From the NCBI RefSeq assembly GCF_028867965.1, contig NZ_JAPQNT010000001.1, positions 558,001 through 622,000 of the forward strand: DNA of 64,000 nucleotides, read 5' to 3'. Under the pieces are notes generated by a model. That model was not told the DNA's origin, did not search any database, and saw only the letters and a list, made by a program, of their open reading frames with translations. The position numbers were made by a program, and so were the translations under genes. Origin of the DNA: Flavobacterium sp. SUN046. Its GTDB lineage: Bacteria > Bacteroidota > Bacteroidia > Flavobacteriales > Flavobacteriaceae. Position 1 is the first letter of the stretch. Every line of letters starts with the position of its first letter. Of the stretch, positions 53,429 to 60,743 are shown piece by piece.

Positions 53429-53854
53429 ATGTTTGAAATCGAAAGAATATTTACAAATTGTAATTTTATCAAAAGAACTGATAAATTAAGAATAAGTGTA
53501 AATGCGGTTGAACAAAATTTGAATTTTTCACTTCCTGCAGACTACATTTTTTTTGCCGAAAATTATATAGAAAACGAAAACTTTGTTGGAAATGAATATA
53601 TCAAGCTTTGGGATTTTAATGAAATATTGAAATTAAATACCGAATATGAAATCAATGAAAACTTAAAAAATATAATTGCAATCGGTGGAAATGGAAGTTC
53701 CGAACTTATCGCAATTGAGTTTATAAAGCCTGAAGAATACAGAATAGTTTTGGTTTCAACAATAGATTTAGATAAAGCAAATCATATTGAAATTGGAAAT
53801 TCATTTACTGATTTTTTTTACAGATTAGAAAATGGAAAAGATTGGTTTAATTAA
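53429..53854 (+). CDS. SMI1/KNR4 (SUKH)-like protein (cassette 3)
   Basis: A 141-residue soluble protein with the SUKH pattern: an N-terminal helix, VEQNLNFSLPADYIFFAENY, then IKLWDFNEILKLNTEYEI and IIAIGGNGSSELIAIEF. SUKH proteins are typical immunity proteins to polymorphic toxins and phage-defence toxins. No matching toxin gene is adjacent. Cargo of cassette 3 of the array. The stop codon at 53852 lies 19 bases before the repeat of this cassette. Confidence 0.8.
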   Translation: MFEIERIFTNCNFIKRTDKLRISVNAVEQNLNFSLPADYIFFAENYIENENFVGNEYIKLWDFNEILKLNTEYEINENLKNIIAIGGNGSSELIAIEFIKPEEYRIVLVSTIDLDKANHIEIGNSFTDFFYRLENGKDWFN

Positions 53855-53872
53855 CAAAACTGCACGTAAAAT

Positions 53873-54011
53873 GGTTATCCGCTATCAGCGGTTTCAAGAA
53901 ATGGCTAGAAAAGTGCTAAATTCACGTTTATTTTTCGCAAGAAATTTTATCTTAGCAGAAAACACTCAGTTCCGAAGCTCGAAGCAGACGCAAAGCGGCG
54001 AAACGTTGACC
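53873..54011 (+). repeat. attC-like site 3
   Basis: Begins GGTTATCCGCTATC-AGC, the inverse complement of the cassette-3 start GTAAGCGGAAACC at 53394 with one gap and two changes. Left arm contains GGTTTCAAGAAATGGC. Ends GCGAAACGTTGACC at 54011, followed by a second GGCGGAACGTTGA at 54020-54032, which may be a leftover core. Confidence 0.6.
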
Positions 54012-54075
54012 GTCAGTTTGGCGGAACGTTGAAAATAAGAGGAAAAATTAATTCTTAAATAGAAAAAATAGCAAA

Positions 54076-54543
54076 ATGAAAAAAATAACTAAAATAATAT
54101 TTCTAATATTATCAATTTTAATAATTAGTTGTAGTTCTAATGAAAATCCTACTCCACAACCAAGCCCAACAATAATTGGAAAATGGAAGTATGTAAGTAA
54201 AATTGATTTGCAATTTTCTAACTTTCCTTGTAATCCAGAATATGAAAAATTAGAATTCAAAACTAATGGTGAATTAATAATTGACTATGCTAACAATCTT
54301 GGAGGAAATCCAATAAGTTGTATTCAGTCTAATGCAATAGACCTTTATACTTTAGATGGAATGGATATAATAGACCGACCAAGTTATAATGGTGTTCCTG
54401 ATTATACTTCTGAGTCATATTTAAAAGTAATCCAACTAACGCAAAATTCTCTAAAACTTGCTTTAGTAAAAGTAAAAAATAATGGCACAATTTATACATA
54501 TGGTCAGAGTGATATTGTAACAACTTACGAAAGAATTAACTAA
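54076..54543 (+). CDS. Lipocalin-like lipoprotein (cassette 4)
   Basis: A 155-residue protein with a lipoprotein signal (IIFLILSILIISCSSN, lipidated Cys near 19), a short proline-rich linker (PTPQPSPT) and then IIGKWKYVSKIDLQF, followed by KLEFKTNGELIID. The G-x-W strand start is typical of lipocalin-like domains of Bacteroidetes lipoproteins. Function unknown. Cargo of cassette 4, whose border repeats do not match as clearly as in its neighbours. Confidence 0.72.
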   Translation: MKKITKIIFLILSILIISCSSNENPTPQPSPTIIGKWKYVSKIDLQFSNFPCNPEYEKLEFKTNGELIIDYANNLGGNPISCIQSNAIDLYTLDGMDIIDRPSYNGVPDYTSESYLKVIQLTQNSLKLALVKVKNNGTIYTYGQSDIVTTYERIN

Positions 54544-54548
54544 ATAAA

Positions 54549-54687
54549 CGAACGAATATCAGCCGTTTCAAGAAATGGCGAAAAATGTTGTAAATTCACG
54601 TTTATCTTTCGGAAGAAATAGTAAATTAGGGAAAAACATGCGGTTACGAACTTCGCAACTGACTAGAAGCAGCGAAATGTTATGTGT
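54549..54687 (+). repeat. attC-like site 4
   Basis: Begins near ACGAACGAATATC-AGC, with the left arm CGTTTCAAGAAATGGCGAA, then ATTCACGTTTATCTTTCG and ATGCGGTTACGAACTTCGC blocks, and ends GCGAAATGTTATGTG. The start does not match the start of its own cassette (54005), so that cassette is probably decayed or rearranged. Confidence 0.6.
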
Positions 54688-54701
54688 AACGCCAAAAAAC
54701 T

Positions 54702-55154
54702 ATGAACAAAATAAGAAACTTTATAATTTTTGCAGGTTGTTTAGCATTAATTGGATGTAGTAATATTGTGCGAACATATTCAGACGAAAAGTTTGATCCA
54801 AAATTATTAGAAGAGTACCTAATAACAATTAAAGCTGAAAAAGAAACTCAATCTGTAATTATTTTACAAGGATTAGGTAACGAAAAAATAACAATCATTA
54901 ATGGAAATGAAAAACTGTTCGAAGGAGAAACTGAGAAAATGTATGGATTGAGCTTAAGTAAGATGATTGTAGTTGATAATCATAAATTCCTATATATAAA
55001 ACTTATAAAAGAAATTTCAAAAAAAATATCAATTTCTTCAAGCACACTTAAAAAATATAAGTTTATTACAGTCTCGACAAATTTTGAAAGTAAGAAATAT
55101 CAAATATATTTTAGTAATAAACCACTTATTATAAAACAAGGGCACAACTCATAA
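54702..55154 (+). CDS. Lipoprotein of unknown function (cassette 5)
   Basis: A 150-residue protein with a lipoprotein signal (FIIFAGCLALIGCSN, lipidated Cys at about 19). The rest has strands and helices without a recognisable domain (FDPKLLEEYLITIKAEKETQSVIILQG). Its stop codon lies inside the start of the following repeat (CTCATAAC), as often happens in integron cassettes with compact spacing. Cargo of cassette 5, whose start GTTATGTG matches the repeat start by inversion. Confidence 0.7.
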   Translation: MNKIRNFIIFAGCLALIGCSNIVRTYSDEKFDPKLLEEYLITIKAEKETQSVIILQGLGNEKITIINGNEKLFEGETEKMYGLSLSKMIVVDNHKFLYIKLIKEISKKISISSSTLKKYKFITVSTNFESKKYQIYFSNKPLIIKQGHNS

Positions 55155-55257
55155 CAGCTGTTTCAAAAAATGGCTAAAAATGTGGTTAATTCACGTTTTT
55201 CTTACGCAAGAAATAGTTTCTTATTTTAAATATATGCGGTTAAGAAGTTCATAATCA
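55141..55257 (+). repeat. attC-like site 5 (right end damaged)
   Basis: Begins GGCACAACTCATAACAGC, the inverse complement of the cassette-5 start GTTATGTG at 54679 (8 bases with one change). It keeps GTTTCAAAAAATGGC, ATTCACGTTTTTCTTACGCAAGAAAT and ATGCGGTTAAGAAGTTC but lacks the right arm and terminal GTTA core. The array ends here. Confidence 0.6.
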
Positions 55258-55304
55258 GTTTTAAGAAATCTCAAATCCACACAAATCAAAGCATTTAAAA
55301 ACAA

Positions 55305-56120
55305 TTAAATCTTACTAATCACCAACTCCACACGTCGATCATATTCTGGATCTTTACCAAGCGGTACGGTATTTCCATAACCTTTAAACGTCATTCGAGA
55401 TTTGGCAACGCGTCTAAAAACTAAATATTTATAAACCGATTGTGCTCTGTTAGTAGACAATTGACGTTTTCGCGTGTCTTTATCAATAGCTTCTCTTTGG
55501 TTTGGTGGCGTGCAACAAACGTGTCCTTGAATTTCAAATTCAATATTTTTATAACGCAAGCACAACAGTGCAACTTTATCTAATTCGGCTTTGGCTTTGG
55601 AAGTTAAATGGCTACTGCCTTTTTCAAATAAAATATTTTCAAGGTAAATGTGATCACCAACAATGTGGTTTTTTTGAATCATATTGTAAAATCCGGGCAA
55701 AACCAATTTCGGAAGTTCTTTAAGATTTAAAACTACATCAACACGTCGATTTTTAGAGCGTTTTTCGGGAAGATTGTCAACAATATCATCATCAATAAGC
55801 ACGCGACCTTTTCCTTCAATTGTAACGATTACTTTGCTTTTTATGCCGCTTTCAATAATTTTTTTCTGAATTGTACTGGCTCTGTTTGTTGACAATTTAA
55901 AGTTATAAGCTTCTTTGCCAATATCATCAGTATATCCAAAAATTTCTATTGATTCAATTCTAGTAGAATCGGTGTTTTTGATAAAATCAATTACTTCTTT
56001 AGCTTGTTTTTCGTCTAATGAAAATTTATCAAATTCAAAATAAACCGACTTAACAGCTTCTTCTTGAGCATGAACCAATCCGAAGATTAGTAAAGGCAAG
56101 ATTTTTAAAAATCGCAACAT
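55305..56120 (-). CDS. OmpA-family protein with two OmpA-like domains
   Basis: The 271-residue protein has a signal peptide ending near GLVHAQ (residue 19) and two OmpA-like peptidoglycan-binding domains: about 25-130 (SVYFEFDKFSLDEKQ, then NRASTIQKKI) and about 160-270 (NILFEKGSSHLTSKAKAELDKVALL, NRAQSVYKYLVF, GYGNTVPLGKDPEYDRRVEL). Such proteins tether the outer membrane to the peptidoglycan. Its ATG overlaps the stop of the S41 protease by one base, so they are translationally coupled. Confidence 0.88.
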   Translation of the reverse strand: MLRFLKILPLLIFGLVHAQEEAVKSVYFEFDKFSLDEKQAKEVIDFIKNTDSTRIESIEIFGYTDDIGKEAYNFKLSTNRASTIQKKIIESGIKSKVIVTIEGKGRVLIDDDIVDNLPEKRSKNRRVDVVLNLKELPKLVLPGFYNMIQKNHIVGDHIYLENILFEKGSSHLTSKAKAELDKVALLCLRYKNIEFEIQGHVCCTPPNQREAIDKDTRKRQLSTNRAQSVYKYLVFRRVAKSRMTFKGYGNTVPLGKDPEYDRRVELVISKI

Positions 56121-57754
56121 TATTGTAAAATTTTATTGTATTCTGCTGGATTGGCTAAAATAGCATTTGCTTTAGCAATTTCAGAATTGTTCTTGGTGTA
56201 ATACAAATATAATCCTTCTTTATATTGGTATCTTTTAATGATTTCATCCAGAATTAATTTCTTAATTTCCTTTTGATTTTTGTCCAATAATGCTTCTTCA
56301 CTTTTTTGTAAAGCCGCCATTAATTGATCGTATTGAACGGTAATTGTTTCGTCAATTTTTTCTTTCTTGGCTTTTTCTAAAGTGTTTTTCAAAGCCAATT
56401 CGGTTTCGGTATCAAAACTGATTTTTTCTTTTTTCAAATAAGCTTTAAAATCGGCATAATCAGCATCGGTAACCGTCGGAATTTTGTCACCTAAATTAGG
56501 ATTTTTGTAATAATAGTAAGTTACATAATTAAAAATGCCATCGTTTTTTTGAAGAACTTCTGCAATAGAACTTAATTTAGAATCGGCCAATTCAACATCG
56601 GGCTGAATGCCACCACCATCATAAACTGTTCTTCCCTTTTTGGTTTTGAATGCGTTGTATTTAGACGCATCTGTTCTAACTGCTTTTCCGTCTTTGTCTT
56701 TATGCCAATAATCCAGTGCTTGAATGCATCGTCCGGCTGGCGTGTAATAGCGTGAAATGGTTACTTTTAACTGTGTTCCATAAGTCATATCAATTGGTCG
56801 TTGTACCAATCCTTTTCCGAAACTTCGGCAACCAACAATAACCGCTCGGTCTAAATCTTGTAATGCACCTGAAACAATTTCAGATGCCGAAGCACTTTTT
56901 CCATCAACAATTATTGCCAGCGGAATTTCTAAATCTACTGGATCTTTAGTGGTTTTGTAAGTAGTATTGTATTTTGGATTTTTAGATTTAGTTGTAACAA
57001 TAACTTCTCCTTTTGGAACAAATAAATTGCACACATTTACAGCTTCATTAAGTAATCCACCAGGATTTCCTCTTAAATCTAAAATGATTCTTTGAGCGCC
57101 ATCAGCCTTTAATTTTTCTAATGCTTCTTTGGTTTCTTTAGTCGTTTTACTATTAAAAGCAGACAAAACAATATAACCTGTTTTGTCATCAATTTTAGCA
57201 AAATAAGGAACGGCTTTTATTTCAACTTCATCCAAAATGATTTGTGTCGTAAGTGTTTTTCCTTGACGAATGTATTTTAAGTCAACTTTAGTATTTTTAG
57301 CACCTTTTAACAATTGAGAAGCGTCGTCTTTAAAGTCAGAAAGCATGACATCGCCAATTTGAATTATTGCATCACCAGCTTTTAGTCCGGCTTTGTCGGC
57401 AGGAAATCCCTTGTAAGGTTCTTTAATGATTAGTTTGTCTTCTTTTCGAGTAATCATGGCGCCAATTCCGGTGTATTCGCCAGTATTGTTTATTTTGAAT
57501 TTTACAACGTCTTGTTCGTTAAAATAATTGGTATAAGGGTCTAAATCGGCCAACATGCTTTTGATAGCTTTATCCATTAATTCGGCTGGATTTACTTCAT
57601 CAACATAGTTTTGATTTATGGTTTTAAAAATGGTAGTAAAGATTTCTATTTGCTTAGCAATTTCAAAAAAATCGTCTTTGAAACTAGCTGCAAAAAACAA
57701 AAATCCTGAAGCAACAACTGGAATTATGTATCTTTTCTTGAAATAGTTGAGCAT
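56120..57754 (-). CDS. S41 family C-terminal processing protease (CtpA-like)
   Basis: A 544-residue periplasmic serine protease. An N-terminal membrane segment (about 10-30) is followed by a PDZ domain (GIGAMITRKEDKLIIKEPYKGFPADKAGLKAGDAI, about 95-165), then the S41 catalytic core with the LDLRGNPGGLLNEA loop, GKSASASEIVSGALQD carrying the catalytic serine near 283, and GKGLVQ with the lysine of the Ser-Lys dyad near 307. These proteases process exported protein tails. It is the first gene of a coupled pair with the OmpA-family gene. Confidence 0.95.
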   Translation of the reverse strand: MLNYFKKRYIIPVVASGFLFFAASFKDDFFEIAKQIEIFTTIFKTINQNYVDEVNPAELMDKAIKSMLADLDPYTNYFNEQDVVKFKINNTGEYTGIGAMITRKEDKLIIKEPYKGFPADKAGLKAGDAIIQIGDVMLSDFKDDASQLLKGAKNTKVDLKYIRQGKTLTTQIILDEVEIKAVPYFAKIDDKTGYIVLSAFNSKTTKETKEALEKLKADGAQRIILDLRGNPGGLLNEAVNVCNLFVPKGEVIVTTKSKNPKYNTTYKTTKDPVDLEIPLAIIVDGKSASASEIVSGALQDLDRAVIVGCRSFGKGLVQRPIDMTYGTQLKVTISRYYTPAGRCIQALDYWHKDKDGKAVRTDASKYNAFKTKKGRTVYDGGGIQPDVELADSKLSSIAEVLQKNDGIFNYVTYYYYKNPNLGDKIPTVTDADYADFKAYLKKEKISFDTETELALKNTLEKAKKEKIDETITVQYDQLMAALQKSEEALLDKNQKEIKKLILDEIIKRYQYKEGLYLYYTKNNSEIAKANAILANPAEYNKILQ

Positions 57755-57869
57755 AATTATATTTTACTTTTTTTAAATTTTAACAAACGAATTTAGCAAA
57801 CAAAATCAAATATATTGCATAAATGTATTAAAACTATATTTTTATAAATTCATTAAGACACTTTCGGTT

Positions 57870-58256
57870 TTATTGGGTGTCGTTTTCTGCATTTTTGGCA
57901 CTAATCCATTTTTCAAAAAGTAGAATTGTTTTTTCATGAATTTCGTGATAACTCAACCTATCTTTCGTTTGATAAAAAAACATAATGGCGTACGGTTTGT
58001 CAAGATTTTCATGAATTAAATGCTTGTTTAATCGGTAACATTCTCTCAAAACGCGTTTAAAATAATTTCTATCAACAGCATTTTTAAAATGTTTTTTAGA
58101 AACAGAAACTCCAAATTTTAATTTTTCATCACTATCAATTATTGGCGCATAAACCAATCGCAACGGAAATTTAGAAACCGATTTTCCTTCGCTAAAAAGC
58201 GTATCGATGACTTTTCTACTTTTAAGTTTTTCGTTTTTAGGATAACTAAAATCCAT
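57870..58256 (-). CDS. rnpA: Ribonuclease P protein component
   Basis: The 128-residue basic protein helps RNase P RNA process the 5' ends of pre-tRNAs. The family signature is visible as FKNAVDRNYFKRVLRECYRL, along with FGVSVSKKHFKNAV. I used the ATG at 58256 (MDFSYPKNEKLKSRK) since the next ATG upstream (58286) falls within the preceding gene. rpmH, usually next to rnpA, is not seen here. It is transcribed leftward, 2 bases after the secreted hypothetical gene. Confidence 0.94.
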   Translation of the reverse strand: MDFSYPKNEKLKSRKVIDTLFSEGKSVSKFPLRLVYAPIIDSDEKLKFGVSVSKKHFKNAVDRNYFKRVLRECYRLNKHLIHENLDKPYAIMFFYQTKDRLSYHEIHEKTILLFEKWISAKNAENDTQ

Positions 58257-58257
58257 T

Positions 58258-58668
58258 TTAAAGAGATTGGTAAATGTTATAAACAAATTTTACTTCGCTG
58301 TAATTGATGTAAAATTGCATTCTATTTCCTTCATCTTTTCTAGTAATCACAAGTATTTTACATTTTGATCCATTATTATCAATACAATCAAACGGAACTG
58401 TTTTTAAGGTTTCAGTTTCAATTTTATCGCCATAATTTTTTATAGAAAAAACTTGTGTTACTGGCGAATTTACTACAATTCTATCTTTTTTTGCATCGAT
58501 AGTGATAAGCAATTCAGCTTTAACAAAATCAGACCATTCACCCCAACCTTTTTGATTGGTTTTTTCAATAATACTAACAGCACTTGTTTTAAAGGCAATA
58601 GTTTGACTGTAAGTATTTAATCCAAAGAAAAGGAAAGTGAAAAAAAATAATATTTTAAAATGTTTCAT
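58258..58668 (-). CDS. Secreted hypothetical protein
   Basis: A 136-residue protein with a signal peptide ending near LNTYSQ (residue 22). The mature part has alternating strands (IAFKTSAVSIIEKTN, FVKAELLITIDAKKDRIVVNSP) and no recognised domain; similar small periplasmic proteins are common in flavobacteria. It ends 1 base before the rnpA start and likely shares its transcript, without an obvious functional link. Confidence 0.75.
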   Translation of the reverse strand: MKHFKILFFFTFLFFGLNTYSQTIAFKTSAVSIIEKTNQKGWGEWSDFVKAELLITIDAKKDRIVVNSPVTQVFSIKNYGDKIETETLKTVPFDCIDNNGSKCKILVITRKDEGNRMQFYINYSEVKFVYNIYQSL

Positions 58669-58716
58669 TAGTAACAGTATTTTATTTTGCGGTAAAACTA
58701 CAAATTCTATTCCAAA

Positions 58717-58746
58717 AAAAAGCGTCCTTTTGTGAGAACGCTTTTT
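58717..58746 (-). terminator. Hairpin terminator after the M1 peptidase gene
   Basis: AAAAAGCGT pairs with ACGCTTTTT at 58738-58746 (9-bp stem, 12-base loop). On the minus strand it is followed by T-runs, just beyond the stop at 58750. Confidence 0.75.
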
Positions 58747-58749
58747 GAT

Positions 58750-60633
58750 TTATTTTATTTCATAAGAATTATTCTCCGGCTTTACATCAGCCATTAATCC
58801 GCTTGGATCGATGGTGATTTTTCTAATTGTTGTTTTTGATTTATTAATTTCAAAGAAATAATTCGGATTTCCCCAAGCCCAATCTTTTAAAACTGTTCGT
58901 TTAATTTCTGGAGTTGGATTTTCTTTTTCAAAACTCATCATGCGCAACGGAATGTAGAAACTTTCTTTTGTTCCGTCGGTATATTCTACTAAAATGTCAA
59001 TTGGCATCGGAGTTCTTCCAATTCGTTCTAGAGAAACTCCAGTTTTTTGAACGCCATCAGTTGCACCTTCAACATTTTTAATTCCGTAATCAATAGTGTT
59101 TAGTGTTTCGGTCCAATCGGTTAAATACCAATCTAAATTTGCTCCAGAAACGCGTTCAGCAGTTCGTTTAATATCATTTGGTGTTGGATGTTTGAACTTG
59201 AAATCAGTATAATATTTTTTCAAGGTTTTCATCAAGTTTTCTTTTCCGATAATATATTCCAATTGTGCCAAAAACACTTCGCCTTTGCTATAAGAGGCAA
59301 TGCTGTAACTTCTATTTTCATCATAGCGATCGCCAAAAGTAGAAAGTGGTTGTTCTTTGCCAGAATTAGCTAAGTTGAGGTAAGATTTGTAAGCGCTAGA
59401 AAATGGATTTTCAGATTTTTTTTCAGCAATTTCGTTAGTTCCTAAATCTTCTATAAATGAAGTGAAACCTTCGTCCATCCAAGGATGTTTACTTTCGTTA
59501 GACGCTAATACATGTTGAAACCAAGAATGTCCCATTTCGTGAGCGATAACTCCAACTAATCCATCAAGTTTTCCTTCACCAAGAATTAAAGTACACATGG
59601 CATATTCCATTCCGCCATCGCCACCTTGAATGATTGAATACTGTTGGTAAGGATATATACCCACAATTTTATTATAATATTCCATTAATTGAACTGTTTT
59701 TGGCTCAGCTTGTTTCCAGTTGTCAAGAATTGCAGGATTGTTTTTATATATAAAATGCAATGTCGTTCCGAAATTAGTTTTCACAACATCATGAAGGTAA
59801 TTTTTATCGGCAGCCCAAGTAAAATCGTGCACATTTGGCGCTACAAAATGCCAAGTTATTGTTTTTTGTTTTTTAGGTATTTTTACAATAACTCCAGAAT
59901 CTTGATAATTGAATCCGATTTCATTTCCGTTTTGCAAATAACCAGTTCCACCTAAAACATAATTTTTGTCGATTGTTATGTTCACGTCAAAATTTCCCCA
60001 AACGCCGTGAAATTCTCTTGCTACATAGGCATCGGCGTGCCAACCTTCAAAATCAAATTCTGCCATTTTTGGATACCATTGACTCATTGAAAGTTCAACA
60101 CCTTCTTTATTATTTCGTCCCGAACGACGAATTTGAACCGGAACTTGTCCGTCAAAATCTAAGGTAAATGTAGTTGATTTTCCGGGTAAAACAGGTTTTA
60201 CTAAGGTAACTTCTAATATTGTTTCAACTTCTTTAGCAACAGCAGAAACGCCATCTTGTTTAAAATTGGAAACATGTAAGTATCCAATTTCATTAGGCTG
60301 CAATTTTGAAATCCGACTTTCTTTAACTTCTTTATCGTCAACTTTAATTTTGTTAACCATTCTGCCATCAGGATCTTTTATGGTTTGCAAACGCATGTCC
60401 ATTTCGCTACCGGGTTGAAAGGCATTGTTGTACAAATGATAAAAAACACGACGCAAAGTATCTTGCGAATTATTGGTGTAAACTAATTCTTGCGTTCCTT
60501 TGTATTGATAGGTTTTTACATCCATCGTTACATTCATTTTATAATCAACATGTTGTTGCCAATAAGAAGAACTTTGGGCAAAAACAGATTGAATACCAAT
60601 TAATAAAACAGTTAATAAAAGTATTTTTTTCAT
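58750..60633 (-). CDS. M1 family metallopeptidase
   Basis: The 627-residue protein has a signal peptide ending near SVFAQ (residue 19-20), an N-terminal beta-domain and the catalytic zinc motif VIAHEMGHSWFQH with HEMGH near 364-368, followed by WMDEGF with the third zinc ligand glutamate. The GGDGGMEYA segment, equivalent to the GxMEN substrate motif, is upstream. It probably acts as an exported aminopeptidase on peptides. It is transcribed alone from a leftward position, with a terminator after it. Confidence 0.95.
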   Translation of the reverse strand: MKKILLLTVLLIGIQSVFAQSSSYWQQHVDYKMNVTMDVKTYQYKGTQELVYTNNSQDTLRRVFYHLYNNAFQPGSEMDMRLQTIKDPDGRMVNKIKVDDKEVKESRISKLQPNEIGYLHVSNFKQDGVSAVAKEVETILEVTLVKPVLPGKSTTFTLDFDGQVPVQIRRSGRNNKEGVELSMSQWYPKMAEFDFEGWHADAYVAREFHGVWGNFDVNITIDKNYVLGGTGYLQNGNEIGFNYQDSGVIVKIPKKQKTITWHFVAPNVHDFTWAADKNYLHDVVKTNFGTTLHFIYKNNPAILDNWKQAEPKTVQLMEYYNKIVGIYPYQQYSIIQGGDGGMEYAMCTLILGEGKLDGLVGVIAHEMGHSWFQHVLASNESKHPWMDEGFTSFIEDLGTNEIAEKKSENPFSSAYKSYLNLANSGKEQPLSTFGDRYDENRSYSIASYSKGEVFLAQLEYIIGKENLMKTLKKYYTDFKFKHPTPNDIKRTAERVSGANLDWYLTDWTETLNTIDYGIKNVEGATDGVQKTGVSLERIGRTPMPIDILVEYTDGTKESFYIPLRMMSFEKENPTPEIKRTVLKDWAWGNPNYFFEINKSKTTIRKITIDPSGLMADVKPENNSYEIK

Positions 60634-60668
60634 AATTTATGAATTTAATAAAGTAGAAATAAAACAAT

Positions 60669-60719
60669 AAGGTATTAAGATTCATTAAGTTATCGATTCT
60701 TAATTTGTCTTAATACCTT
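60669..60719. repeat. Inverted repeat, dispersed-repeat type
   Basis: AAGGTATTAAGA at 60669-60680 pairs perfectly with TCTTAATACCTT at 60708-60719, with a 27-base spacer. It lies between the S8 and M1 peptidase genes and resembles a common flavobacterial intergenic repeat; it could end S8 transcripts. Confidence 0.55.
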
Positions 60720-60743
60720 ACTGGTTTTACTATTTTTAGTATA

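Larger units (their letters stand above)
51892..55257 (+). mobile_element. Integron-like gene-cassette array (attC cluster, no integrase seen)
   Basis: Five same-strand cassettes, each of one gene or one gene pair, alternate with five related repeats of about 115-140 bp. Cassette borders: start GTTGGCGGAAATG at 51892, then cores at 52776, 53394, 54005 and 54679, and a terminal damaged repeat ending about 55257. In four cassettes the first bases are the inverse complement of the start of the same cassette's repeat (cassettes 1, 2, 3 and 5), as in integron cassettes. Inner arms CAAGAAATGGCGAA occur in opposite orientation in the left and right halves of different copies. No tyrosine recombinase lies in the window, so mobility is unproven. 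Confidence 0.7.

Noticed and set aside
53832..54032. Rightward frame of 66 residues across attC-like site 3
   Set aside because: It translates the repeat; the same residues (NSRLFFARNFILAEN type) appear from other copies, so it is a by-product of the repeat.
54575..54760. Rightward frame of 61 residues across attC-like site 4
   Set aside because: Also a translation of the repeat, running out of frame into the next gene.
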